This document shows, piece by piece, positions 26,340 to 34,155 of a stretch of DNA of 34,592 nucleotides. Within the stretch, counting starts at the first letter, position 1. Each line of letters opens with the position of its first letter. This DNA is from Lachnospiraceae bacterium (lineage in GTDB: Bacteria > Bacillota > Clostridia > Lachnospirales > Lachnospiraceae). The stretch covers positions 1-34,592 of the forward strand of contig CABJAM010000018.1 in NCBI GenBank assembly GCA_902363555.1. Reading direction: 5' to 3'. Position numbers and translations under genes: made by a program. Below the pieces are notes generated by a model. The model searched no databases. It had not been told where the DNA came from and saw only the letters and a list, made by a program, of their open reading frames with translations.

Positions 26340-26368
26340 TTTACAAACATATGTTCTGATGATATAAT
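26340..26368 (+). promoter_or_regulatory. Promoter of the radical SAM-DUF4130 operon
   Basis: TTTACA (26340-26345, five of six matches), a 17-bp spacer, and a perfect TATAAT (26363-26368). The start is near 26375. Both flanks of the -10 carry LexA-type boxes, so this should be a repressed, damage-inducible promoter. Confidence 0.82.
26344..26357 (+). promoter_or_regulatory. LexA (SOS) box 1
   Basis: CAAACATATGTTCT matches 12 of 14 positions of the Bacillus-type consensus CGAACRNRYGTTYC. The dyad AAAC-ATAT-GTTC overlaps the last bases of the -35 and the spacer, where bound LexA would block RNA polymerase. Confidence 0.78.
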
Positions 26369-26377
26369 CTAATAAAA

Positions 26378-26391
26378 AGAACGTATGTTTG
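26378..26391 (+). promoter_or_regulatory. LexA (SOS) box 2
   Basis: AGAACGTATGTTTG also matches 12 of 14 positions of CGAACRNRYGTTYC. It lies at or just after the expected transcript start, 34 bp centre to centre from box 1. Together the boxes and their flanks form a longer inverted repeat, 26343-26356 with 26379-26392, with one mismatch in 14. Confidence 0.78.
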
Positions 26392-26412
26392 TATTTGGCA
26401 GGAGATGAAGTT

Positions 26413-27819
26413 ATGGTGGATCTGACGGAGAAAAGGATTTTACTGTCGCCCGGGCGCGCAGGGCTTTTGGAGCATAAGGAACGCAGGATGAGTGTGCAGG
26501 ATAAGCTGGGCATTTTGGCGGATGCCGCAAAATATGATGTGGCGTGTACGTCTTCCGGTGTCGACCGGAAGAATGGCAAGTCAGGTATGGGAAATGCTTC
26601 GGCCTGCGGAATCTGCCACAGCTTTGCCGGAGATGGCCGCTGTATTTCCCTTTTGAAGATATTACTGTCCAATGACTGCGTGTTTGACTGTAAGTATTGT
26701 ATCAACCGGGTGAGTAATGATGTACCCAGGGCTACATTTACCCCGGAGGAGATCTGTGAGCTGATGATGGGATTTTATCGGAGAAATTATATCGAAGGGC
26801 TTTTTCTGAGCTCCGGCGTCGTAAAAAATCCGGATTATACGATGGAGCTTATCTGCCAGACGCTCCATCTTTTAAGAGATATCCATCATTTTTACGGATA
26901 TATTCACGTAAAGGCCATTCCCGGTGCCGACCCGGTACTGATCGAGCGGGCCGGATACTATGCGGACCGGATGAGCTGTAATCTGGAGCTGCCTACAGCC
27001 GGGAGTCTGACAAAGCTGGCGCCACAGAAATCACGCAAAAAGATACTGACGCCCATGCGCCAGATCCAAAACGGTATTGTGTCTAATAAAAATGAGATGG
27101 TCATATATAAGCATACGCCCCGCTTTGTGCCCGCCGGGCAGAGCACACAGATGATCATCGGGGCGACGCCGGAAACAGATTATGAGATCATTCAGGTTTC
27201 AGAATCGCTTTACGACAGGTTTTCACTGAAGCGTGTATTTTATTCGGCATATATTTCGATCAATCAGGATGCCGACCTGCCGGCACTGCCACAGGGCCCT
27301 CCCATGCTCCGGGAGCACCGTCTGTATCAGGCCGACTGGCTGCTGCGCTTTTATGGATTTAAGGCCGCGGAACTGCTGGATGATCAACGGCCGAATTTTA
27401 ACACCCTTTTGGACCCAAAGTGTGACTGGGCCGTGCGCCATCTGGAAACCTTCCCTGTGGAAATCAACCGGGCGGATTACTATACACTGCTGCGGGTTCC
27501 CGGCATCGGGGTCAATTCTGCCCAGCGTATATGCAAGGCCCGGAAGTTCAGTAACCTGGATTTTAACGATCTGAAGAAAATCGGCGTAGTGCTGAAGCGG
27601 GCATTATATTTTATTACATGCAGCGGCCGGATGATGTATCCGATCCGCTGGAATGAGGATTATATTACAAGAAATCTGGTCGATGTGGGCGAGCGTCTGC
27701 CGGCCGAGGTGCGGGCTGGACAGATGACGTATAAGCAGCTTTCCCTGTTTGATGATTTTCACGTTACTGCGCCGTCGGGCCCGGCAGATGGGCTTATGGC
27801 GCTGACCGGGCAGCTATAA
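26413..27819 (+). CDS. Putative DNA modification/repair radical SAM protein
   Basis: A 468-residue radical SAM enzyme of the family I know as 'putative DNA modification/repair radical SAM protein'. Its reaction is unassigned. The SAM-cluster motif is Cys89-x3-Cys93-x2-Cys96 (CVFDCKYC). Further cysteines precede it at 45, 65, 68 and 77 (CGICHSFAGDGRC) and could hold a second cluster. Near residue 361 a helix-hairpin-helix motif, LRVPGIGVNSAQRICKARKF, suggests DNA binding. ATG 26413 is chosen because AGGAG lies 8 nt before it. The TTG at 26389 falls inside LexA box 2. The DUF4130 gene follows after 12 bp. Two LexA boxes over the promoter support a DNA-damage role. Confidence 0.9.
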   Translation: MVDLTEKRILLSPGRAGLLEHKERRMSVQDKLGILADAAKYDVACTSSGVDRKNGKSGMGNASACGICHSFAGDGRCISLLKILLSNDCVFDCKYCINRVSNDVPRATFTPEEICELMMGFYRRNYIEGLFLSSGVVKNPDYTMELICQTLHLLRDIHHFYGYIHVKAIPGADPVLIERAGYYADRMSCNLELPTAGSLTKLAPQKSRKKILTPMRQIQNGIVSNKNEMVIYKHTPRFVPAGQSTQMIIGATPETDYEIIQVSESLYDRFSLKRVFYSAYISINQDADLPALPQGPPMLREHRLYQADWLLRFYGFKAAELLDDQRPNFNTLLDPKCDWAVRHLETFPVEINRADYYTLLRVPGIGVNSAQRICKARKFSNLDFNDLKKIGVVLKRALYFITCSGRMMYPIRWNEDYITRNLVDVGERLPAEVRAGQMTYKQLSLFDDFHVTAPSGPADGLMALTGQL

Positions 27820-27831
27820 GGAGGGCGCGCA

Positions 27832-28632
27832 GTGAATGATAGTATAAACAAACGCCGCCGGGTGTATTTATGTGAAGATTCTCTGGAAGGTATTTTAACC
27901 GCGGTCCATATGGCATACTTTTCACGTTACGGTCATAAATATATAACCATAGAGCTTTTTGATGATTACGAACCGGAGCTGTTTTGTGATTACATAAATG
28001 TTGCTGCGGATGCGGACAAGGCCCGGTCTGTGGCCACGTCCGTGCGCCAAAAGATTGGCGACAAGGCGTGGGAGATGGTCTATATGGCGGCCTGGTCGTC
28101 TTCCCACGGCAAGGCGCAGGCCATCTACCGCTTTTTAAATCACGGGTTTGTTATGGGCGGCGGAGTCTGCGGCTATTTGACGGACCCGTATGTACATCAG
28201 GTGTTTTCCATGCGCCGCGAGGTGGGGCGTGAGACGGAAAAGCTCAAGGGCTTTGTGCGCTTCAGAGAGCTTAAAAGTGGCATTTTGTTTTCTAAAATAG
28301 CGCCCCGGCACCATCAGCTTATTCTTCTTGGCGAGCACTTTTCCGACCGGTTACCTATGGAAAGCTGGGCCATTTTCGATGAGCGCCGCAACCGGGCCTG
28401 CCTTCACCCGGCGGGCGGGGAATGGGTCATTACCGATGATGTTCATATGGGCGAGGATGAATTTCGGAATATCTCATCGGAGGAGGCGGAATTTGAGCGG
28501 TTGTGGCGGACGTTCTTTAAACATATCGAGATTAAAGAGCGGATCAACCTCCGCCTTCAGATGAATATGATGCCCAAACGCTATTGGAGCAACATGTTTG
28601 AGATGGATACGGCGCATATTCCAAAAGACTGA
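27832..28632 (+). CDS. DUF4130 protein, partner of the radical SAM enzyme
   Basis: A 266-residue protein of the DUF4130 family ('probable DNA metabolism protein'). In some bacteria this domain is fused to a uracil-DNA glycosylase; here it stands alone. Visible features are the N-terminal strand-helix RRVYLCEDSLEGILTAVH, a conserved central FVRFRELKSGILFSKIAPRHH (about residues 139-159) and a C-terminal region with MPKRYWSNMFEM. GTG 27832 has AAGGAGGG 6 nt upstream. It is 12 bp from the radical SAM gene, so both share the SOS-type promoter. The function is unknown. The family pairing and the regulation point to DNA repair or base modification. Confidence 0.9.
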   Translation: MNDSINKRRRVYLCEDSLEGILTAVHMAYFSRYGHKYITIELFDDYEPELFCDYINVAADADKARSVATSVRQKIGDKAWEMVYMAAWSSSHGKAQAIYRFLNHGFVMGGGVCGYLTDPYVHQVFSMRREVGRETEKLKGFVRFRELKSGILFSKIAPRHHQLILLGEHFSDRLPMESWAIFDERRNRACLHPAGGEWVITDDVHMGEDEFRNISSEEAEFERLWRTFFKHIEIKERINLRLQMNMMPKRYWSNMFEMDTAHIPKD

Positions 28633-28676
28633 TTTGTTGAATACGTAAATTCGTACTTCTCATTTGTCGTAATATG

Positions 28677-28685
28677 TGTTAAAAT
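28677..28685 (+). promoter_or_regulatory. Extended -10 promoter of maf
   Basis: TG at 28677-28678, one base, then TAAAAT (28680-28685). No good -35 lies at standard spacing. Transcription from here would place the 28724-28788 hairpins in the maf leader. Confidence 0.4.
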
Positions 28686-28723
28686 ATGGATTGCATAAAA
28701 TACGGAATTTAAGTGCAGCAGTT

Positions 28724-28788
28724 TGTAACAGTTCGGTTTGTCTGAGCTGTTACAGCAGTTTGGAGGTGCAAAACCTCACGGGCTGCTG
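28724..28788 (+). repeat. Two hairpins in the maf leader, GTAACAGTTC type
   Basis: TGTAACAGTTC (28724-28734) pairs with GAGCTGTTACA (28744-28754), eleven pairs with one G-U. Next, CAGCAG (28753-28758) pairs with CTGCTG (28783-28788), enclosing GAGGT (28763-28767) and ACCTC (28773-28777). The stems share 28753-28754, so they compete slightly. The first resembles 10554-10579. Confidence 0.65.
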
Positions 28789-28807
28789 CTAAAAAGGAGT
28801 CATTCGG

Positions 28808-29407
28808 ATGAAGCTTATACTTGCATCGGCGTCGCCCAGGCGTCGGGAGCTGCTTGCCCAGGCCGGGCTGGAATTTGAAGTGTGCCCCAGCACCATAGAG
28901 GAGAAGATGATCGGAAAGACCCCGGGCGAGATCGTTGTGTCACTGGCCCGGCAAAAGGCGCAGGATGTATTTTCACGTCGATGTGCGGATGGTCCTGACG
29001 GCGGTATGGCGAAGGAACGATTTGCGGTCCTCGGTGCGGATACCATTGTAGTTTGCGATGGCATACGTCTTGGAAAGCCTGCGGATGCCGACGATGCTTT
29101 TTGCATGCTCAAGCTTCTCCAAAATCGGGCCCATGAGGTTTATACCGGTGTGTGTATCATCACCGGCAGCGGCTCAGAAGCTGTGGAGAAATCATTTTTT
29201 GAATGTACCCGGGTGAACATGTACCCGGTTTCTGACGCTCTGGCCCGCTGGTATATTTCCACCGGTGAACCTATGGATAAGGCCGGAGCCTATGGAATCC
29301 AGGGCAGGGGCGCTGTATTGATCCGGGGGATCGAGGGCGATTATAATAACGTGGTCGGCCTGCCGTTGGCCAGAGTATGGAATTATTTGAACGGTCAGGA
29401 TATTTAA
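28808..29407 (+). CDS. maf: Maf-family nucleotide pyrophosphatase
   Basis: A 199-residue house-cleaning enzyme that hydrolyses dTTP, UTP and modified nucleotides. It was first described through septum inhibition in Bacillus. LASASPRRRELL at 5-16 is the substrate-binding loop. GADTIVV near 78 carries the catalytic Asp. HEVYTGV near 113 and KAGAYGIQG near 159 are also conserved. A ribosome site (AAAAAGGAG) lies 10 nt before ATG 28808. The next gene starts 50 bp later, so the two are probably co-transcribed. Confidence 0.95.
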   Translation: MKLILASASPRRRELLAQAGLEFEVCPSTIEEKMIGKTPGEIVVSLARQKAQDVFSRRCADGPDGGMAKERFAVLGADTIVVCDGIRLGKPADADDAFCMLKLLQNRAHEVYTGVCIITGSGSEAVEKSFFECTRVNMYPVSDALARWYISTGEPMDKAGAYGIQGRGAVLIRGIEGDYNNVVGLPLARVWNYLNGQDI

Positions 29408-29457
29408 ATGTCTATGGAATGATTGATATAAAGTAAATGAACAGGGAGCGGATCTTC

Positions 29458-30741
29458 ATGGGTTTAAGCAGTGAAAAATTGAATAAGATATCGGGATATT
29501 CTCTGGAAGATTTCGCGCGCTTTTACACCGGTACGGACAAGCAGGCCATTTTGATGTTCGATCAGGTGATCGTAGGAAAGCAGACCATTCCCTATAAAAT
29601 CCGCAACAAGGATTTTTCCATAGAGGTGGCCGCAACCACAGCGTTTTCCCTGAGTATCGTCTTTCATAATGTATTGATCGAGGATGGACGGCATCCCCTG
29701 GAGATCGTTATGGATAATGTGCGGATCGAGCGTGCGGCGGAAGGCATGTTCCGTCTCCGCTTTGTCAATGCGTTAAAAAAGGAGGAGCCGGTGAAGGAAA
29801 GCTCCTTTGTCTTTGAAAAGGTAGATGCTCTTGTTTATTTGTGGAACTACAATTTTTATACCCAGGCCCTTTCTACGGATTCTGATAAAATACCATGGTG
29901 CTTATTAAATGAGCCCATAAAGGCACTTCTGGCCAAGGCCCAGTATCTGGGCCGAGACAGTCTGAATGTCTATGAAGATAAAATACTTCCGGCGGTGCAG
30001 TTTCTGGATGGTATCTTTGATGTATTCCTCCATGAACGCACAAAAATCGCTTATGGTAAATCGAATATCTACTATGATAAAGAGGTACTGGAGGCTATGA
30101 ACTTTAACAAGGCCCAGACCTATGCCGGTATCGCCCTGATGGAGCAGCTTGGGTGGCTGGAGCTGAAACAGAAGTTCCTCCATCTGGAGGAGGATAAGGC
30201 GGCGTTTTTTAAAAGCTTTATCCGTCAGCTCACGGAGCGGGAGGGTAAAACACTTTACACATGGCTGACCTCCAATCTGTCCGCCGCCACATCGGAATAC
30301 CCGAGATTAAAACAGGTTTTGCCGGTGTATGCCGGTAATCATCAGATGATCCGTAACTGCATGGACCGCATGATGAGCGATTGTGGCTATGAGGGGGCCT
30401 ACCCCCATTACCGCAAGGAGAAAAAAGCGGCCTTTATCGAAATCTCTCAGGTCTATGAACGTAAGTATACATATCTTAATGAAAAGAAAAAGCTGGAGCT
30501 TGTAAGCTTTGTGGAAAGTATTGTAAACGGCTGTCTGGAGCTGGCGGCCATCAAAGGTACGATTCTGGGACGGAAGAAAACAGATATTTATGACGCTGCC
30601 ATGACGGCGATCGATGGCTGTTTTTCCGATCAGGGGCGCCGGAGATGCCATGTGGAGGGCGTTTTAACCATTGATCCTGATATGAGCGAGGAGCAGGTTG
30701 TAAATTTGACGAGAAACTTCATCATTGAAGTTGTCAAGTAA
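29458..30741 (+). CDS. Unrecognised 427-residue protein downstream of maf
   Basis: I do not recognise this family with confidence; it may belong to DUF5716, but that is a guess. The protein looks soluble, with no signal peptide or membrane segment. The N-terminal part (1-150) appears beta-rich. The rest is mostly helical with many Lys and Glu, and the end has a helix with CLELAAIKGTILGRKKTDIYD. No catalytic signature is seen. ATG 29458 has GGGAG 9 nt upstream and is preferred over ATG 29437. Codon use is like its neighbours. The link to maf may be positional only. Confidence 0.75.
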   Translation: MGLSSEKLNKISGYSLEDFARFYTGTDKQAILMFDQVIVGKQTIPYKIRNKDFSIEVAATTAFSLSIVFHNVLIEDGRHPLEIVMDNVRIERAAEGMFRLRFVNALKKEEPVKESSFVFEKVDALVYLWNYNFYTQALSTDSDKIPWCLLNEPIKALLAKAQYLGRDSLNVYEDKILPAVQFLDGIFDVFLHERTKIAYGKSNIYYDKEVLEAMNFNKAQTYAGIALMEQLGWLELKQKFLHLEEDKAAFFKSFIRQLTEREGKTLYTWLTSNLSAATSEYPRLKQVLPVYAGNHQMIRNCMDRMMSDCGYEGAYPHYRKEKKAAFIEISQVYERKYTYLNEKKKLELVSFVESIVNGCLELAAIKGTILGRKKTDIYDAAMTAIDGCFSDQGRRRCHVEGVLTIDPDMSEEQVVNLTRNFIIEVVK

Positions 30742-30819
30742 AATTTTTCTTGCGTTTTAATAAAATCGTTATGAAAAATAGGATATTATATATGGAGTCA
30801 AAAAAGATAGTCAGAATTT

Positions 30820-30848
30820 TTGTGAAAATAGAGACAATTTGCTATAAA
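30820..30848 (+). promoter_or_regulatory. Promoter of the MsmX-type ATPase gene
   Basis: TTGTGA (30820-30825), a 17-bp spacer and TATAAA (30843-30848) with an extended TG at 30840-30841. The leader would be about 180 nt, with a small GGCT/AGCC hairpin near 30945-30960. The rest of the gap 30742-31037 is AT-rich and holds no gene. Confidence 0.62.
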
Positions 30849-31037
30849 AGCATGTCCTGATGAAAAAAATGTTTGGTTATCCTGTTCAAGAAATACCGGA
30901 ATCGGCAAAGTAGCCAAAATCAGAAAAAATTATTTGTCTAAATGGGCTATGGCTAAAGCCTGGCAAATAGTGTAATATAAACCTATCGAAAACAGAAGAA
31001 CCTACTTCATATTAAACCACAAGGGGGATATTTGATA

Positions 31038-32144
31038 ATGGCAAGTTTATCATTAAAGAACATTTACAAAATTTATCCAAACGGCTTCAACGCAGTTAAA
31101 GATTTCAATCTTGAAATTGCAGACAAAGAATTCATCATCTTCGTAGGGCCGTCCGGATGCGGTAAATCTACAACACTTCGTATGATTGCCGGATTGGAAG
31201 AAATCAGTAAAGGTGAACTCTACATCGACGGTAAGCTTATGAACGATGTAGAACCTAAAGACAGAGATATCGCCATGGTATTCCAGAGCTACGCTCTGTA
31301 CCCACATATGTCCATCTATGACAACATGGCATTTGGTCTTAAGTTAAGAAAAACTCCTAAGGATGAGATTGACAAGCGTGTTAAGGATGCTGCCCGTATT
31401 CTTGATATCGAGCACTTACTCGACAGAAAACCGAAATTACTTTCCGGTGGTCAGAGACAGCGTGTTGCCATGGGTCGTGCTATCGTGCGTGAGCCTAAAG
31501 TATTCCTTATGGACGAACCTTTATCAAACCTGGATGCAAAACTCCGTGTTCAGATGCGTTTGGAAATTTCCAAATTACATCAGAGACTGCAGACAACGAT
31601 CATCTACGTAACACATGACCAGACAGAGGCTATGACACTTGGTACCCGTATCGTTGTTATGAAAGACGGTGTGATCCAGCAGGTAGACTCCCCGCAGAAC
31701 CTTTATGACAGACCAGGTAACTTATTCGTTGCCGGATTCATCGGTTCTCCTCAGATGAACTTCATCGATGCTACTCTTCAGAAAGAGGGCAATAACGTAT
31801 ATCTTGTATTCGGACCTCATAAGATTAGTGTTACACCTGAGAAGGCTGCAAAAGCCAAAGACTACATTGGCAAAGAAGTTATTTTTGGTATCAGACCTGA
31901 AAGTATCCATGCTGCTGCTACATATGCAGATGCAAATGCTAATAACACTGTTGATTCTACCGTTCGTGTATTTGAAATGCTTGGTGCTGAAGTATTCGTA
32001 TATGTAACAGTTGAAGGCGTTGATGTTACTGTTCGTGAAGCTCCGGGTACAGTCGTAAAACCTGGTGACAGCATTAAACTTGCTATGGATGTTGATAGAA
32101 TCCACATCTTTGACAAGGAAACACATTTAACGATTACAAACTAG
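31038..32144 (+). CDS. msmX: Sugar ABC transporter ATPase, MsmX/UgpC type
   Basis: A 368-residue ATPase that energises carbohydrate importers. In Firmicutes one MsmX often serves several permeases that have no ATPase of their own. Walker A is GPSGCGKST near residue 37, the signature is LSGGQRQRVAMGRA near 134, Walker B is VFLMDEPLSNLDAK near 155, and the H-loop is VTHD near 193. A TOBE/OB regulatory domain fills the C-terminus. ATG 31038 has AAGGGGG about 10 nt upstream. No permease or binding protein is adjacent, which fits a shared ATPase. Codon choice (many AAA, GTT, CTT, AGA) differs from neighbours and looks like that of a highly expressed gene. A strong terminator follows. Confidence 0.93.
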   Translation: MASLSLKNIYKIYPNGFNAVKDFNLEIADKEFIIFVGPSGCGKSTTLRMIAGLEEISKGELYIDGKLMNDVEPKDRDIAMVFQSYALYPHMSIYDNMAFGLKLRKTPKDEIDKRVKDAARILDIEHLLDRKPKLLSGGQRQRVAMGRAIVREPKVFLMDEPLSNLDAKLRVQMRLEISKLHQRLQTTIIYVTHDQTEAMTLGTRIVVMKDGVIQQVDSPQNLYDRPGNLFVAGFIGSPQMNFIDATLQKEGNNVYLVFGPHKISVTPEKAAKAKDYIGKEVIFGIRPESIHAAATYADANANNTVDSTVRVFEMLGAEVFVYVTVEGVDVTVREAPGTVVKPGDSIKLAMDVDRIHIFDKETHLTITN

Positions 32145-32198
32145 TCGTAAGATTTCGTCAGAAAAAGACGGATAATTCGTACTATTTTAAGAAAGCGA

Positions 32199-32231
32199 GG
32201 GAAATACATGGAAAATGTATTTCCCTTTTTT
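32199..32231 (+). terminator. Rho-independent terminator of the MsmX-type gene
   Basis: GGGAAATACAT (32199-32209) pairs perfectly with ATGTATTTCCC (32215-32225) around GGAAA, and six Ts follow. Confidence 0.95.
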
Positions 32232-32240
32232 GTTATCCTG

Positions 32241-32249
32241 TGGTAAAAT
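32241..32249 (+). promoter_or_regulatory. Extended -10 promoter of the CdaR-like gene
   Basis: TG at 32241-32242, one base, then TAAAAT (32244-32249), only 10 bp after the preceding terminator. No clear -35 is seen. A short GCAGA/TCTGC hairpin follows at about 32259-32273. Confidence 0.48.
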
Positions 32250-32297
32250 AACAGTATGCAGATGATTTCTGCATAAAAAAACGAATGGAGTGGTAAG

Positions 32298-33386
32298 ATG
32301 GCGTACAATCAAATGCTTCAAAGTACAATTGATGGAGTGAAAGCAATAACCCGGACGGATTTATGTGTAATGGATACCGAGGCCAATATTATTGCATCTA
32401 CCACAAATGCTGTTGAAGAATATAAGTCAAGTGTTCTTACTTTTGTTGATTCCCCTGCTGAGATACAGGTTGTGCAGGGATACCAGTACTTTAAGATTTT
32501 TGACGGCGGACAGCTTGAATATGTGATGCTCATCCGCGGAGATAATGATGGCATTTATACGATCGGTAAGCTGGTAGCTTTCCAGATCCAGAACCTTATG
32601 TCTGCATATAAGGAAAAGTTTGATAAAGAGAATTTCATTAAAAACGTACTTCTCGACAACATGCTCCTTGTGGATGTTTACAACAAGGCAAAGAAGCTAC
32701 ACATTGAGATCGAGGCACGCCGCGTGGTATTTGTCATTGAGACGACCCGTGAGAAGGACAGCAACACGATCGAGATCGTGAAGAGCCTTTTCGCCGGCAG
32801 GAACAAAGATTTTATTACCGCTGTGGACGAGCAGAATATCATTCTCGTCAAGGAGCTGAGGGATGATGAGGAATACGAGGATCTGAGATCTACGGCCCGT
32901 ATGATCCTGGACATGCTCAACTCAGAGGCCATGACCAACGCCTATATTGCTTACGGTACGATCATCGATAAGATCAAGGATGTTTCCAGATCTTATAAGG
33001 AAGCGAAGATGGCTCTGGATGTGGGTAAGATCTTTTACAGCGAGAAGCATATTATCGCATACAACCGCCTTGGTATCGGCCGGTTGATCTATCAGTTGCC
33101 TATTCCTTTATGCCGTATGTTTATCGAGGAGATTTTCCCCGATGTGACACCGGATCAGTTTGATGAGGAGACTTTACTGACGATCAATAAATTCTTTGAA
33201 AACAGCCTGAATGTGTCCGAGACGGCCAGACAGCTTTATATCCATAGAAATACGCTGGTTTACCGGCTGGATAAGGTGCATAAGGCGACGGGGCTGGATC
33301 TTCGGGTATTTGAGGACGCTATTACTTTTGAGATCGCTTTGATGGTGGTTAAGTATATGAATTTTGTGGAGAATAGCCAGTATTGA
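32298..33386 (+). CDS. CdaR/PucR-type transcriptional regulator
   Basis: A 362-residue regulator of the CdaR group. The N-terminal region (about 1-130) resembles the sugar-diacid or metabolite-sensing part, the middle (about 135-290) is a GGDEF-like fold typical of the family, and the C-terminus is a PucR-type helix-turn-helix. That motif covers NVSETARQLYIHRNTLVYRL and the following helix, from about residue 304. ATG 32298 has GGAG 7 nt upstream. CdaR-like regulators sit beside msmX/ugpC in several Lachnospiraceae as far as I recall, so it may control sugar uptake. The ligand is unknown. Confidence 0.88.
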   Translation: MAYNQMLQSTIDGVKAITRTDLCVMDTEANIIASTTNAVEEYKSSVLTFVDSPAEIQVVQGYQYFKIFDGGQLEYVMLIRGDNDGIYTIGKLVAFQIQNLMSAYKEKFDKENFIKNVLLDNMLLVDVYNKAKKLHIEIEARRVVFVIETTREKDSNTIEIVKSLFAGRNKDFITAVDEQNIILVKELRDDEEYEDLRSTARMILDMLNSEAMTNAYIAYGTIIDKIKDVSRSYKEAKMALDVGKIFYSEKHIIAYNRLGIGRLIYQLPIPLCRMFIEEIFPDVTPDQFDEETLLTINKFFENSLNVSETARQLYIHRNTLVYRLDKVHKATGLDLRVFEDAITFEIALMVVKYMNFVENSQY

Positions 33387-33440
33387 TTTTTGGGGAATCA
33401 GCGGAACTCTTTGTGAATGTGGCGAAGTGAAACGAAGGCG

Positions 33441-33869
33441 TGGCGCGGATGTGTGCGCTGTCTGGGCGGACTTGCGGGGCTGGATGTGCTGGGGCGCGGA
33501 AGGCTTGGGCGGTTGGCACGGGGGCTTTGGAGCGGCCAGTGGCGGTAAGGTCTGGCTGCGGCGCTGACGAATGGATTCCGTTCGGCTAAGATAAAAAAGG
33601 CGGGTCTGAGGGGCCCGGGGGCAATGCAAATAATACTCTTGATGACTATTTTTTGCTTGCCCCCTTGAGATTGGCATCGGTATTGCCAATCTCATCCCCT
33701 CAGACCCGCCTTTTTTATCTAAGTCTCACTGGAATCCCTTCGTATGCGCCACAGCCAGACCTTACCGCCGCTGGCCGTTCCAAAGCCCCCGTGCCAACCG
33801 CCCAAGCCTTCCGCGCCCTAGCACATCCAGCCCCGCAAGTCCGCCCAGACAGCGCCCACATCCGTGCCA
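33441..33869. repeat. 429-nt imperfect palindrome forming a three-way junction
   Basis: Left arm 33441-33613 is the inverted copy of right arm 33696-33869, about 90% identical. The innermost 25 bp (33589-33613 with 33696-33720) are perfect, and 130 of the 139 outer positions match. The 82-nt centre folds into two hairpins: 33617-33624 with 33657-33664 (extended by 33626-33630 with 33652-33656), and 33666-33676 with 33684-33694. No protein gene is credible here; the open frames are shadows of the symmetry. It could be a structured RNA, a palindromic mobile element or an inverted duplication. Confidence 0.9.
33589..33720. terminator. Bidirectional terminator-like core of the large palindrome
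   Basis: The perfect 25-bp inner stem has six Ts at the outer end on both strands (33711-33716 on +, opposite 33593-33598 on -). As the first such structure after the CdaR-like gene, it could end that message. The long central insert is unusual for a terminator. Confidence 0.5.
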
Positions 33870-33927
33870 TGCCCTCCACATTCCGCAGTCCTTTAAAAAA
33901 AGTTCGTATGTATCTAAAAAAATAAAC

Positions 33928-33968
33928 AGGATGTCGTTATCTTTGCAAATAGCGACATCCTTTCTATT
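33928..33968. terminator. Hairpin between the two large palindromes
   Basis: AGGATGTCG (33928-33936) pairs perfectly with CGACATCCT (33953-33961), and TTCTATT follows on the + strand. It could terminate any transcript through the first palindrome. The 33962-34155 stretch that follows is AT-rich at first, with small inverted repeats such as ATAAAT/ATTTAT near 34000, and holds no gene. Confidence 0.5.
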
Positions 33969-34155
33969 TAAAAGAAGCATTGTAGAAATAAATAATATTT
34001 ATAAATACGATACTTCTTGAAATGTAGTATAGCCCCTCCAGTAAATTTTATACTGTAAAAAAATGTCAAGGATTCAATTTTTTACAATTTCCGTCTGAGA
34101 AAACGTTCATGGTTGGGATGTGCAGGGGCGGGAGTGGCCAATGGGTGCGGGTATT

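Noticed and set aside
33174..33695. Pro-rich 173-codon - strand frame through the large palindrome
   Set aside because: Overlaps the end of the CdaR-like gene and follows from the GC-rich inverted arms; no ribosome site.
33441..33869. Retron or group II intron RNA
   Set aside because: No reverse transcriptase is nearby, and the symmetric 173-bp stem does not match either fold as I know them.
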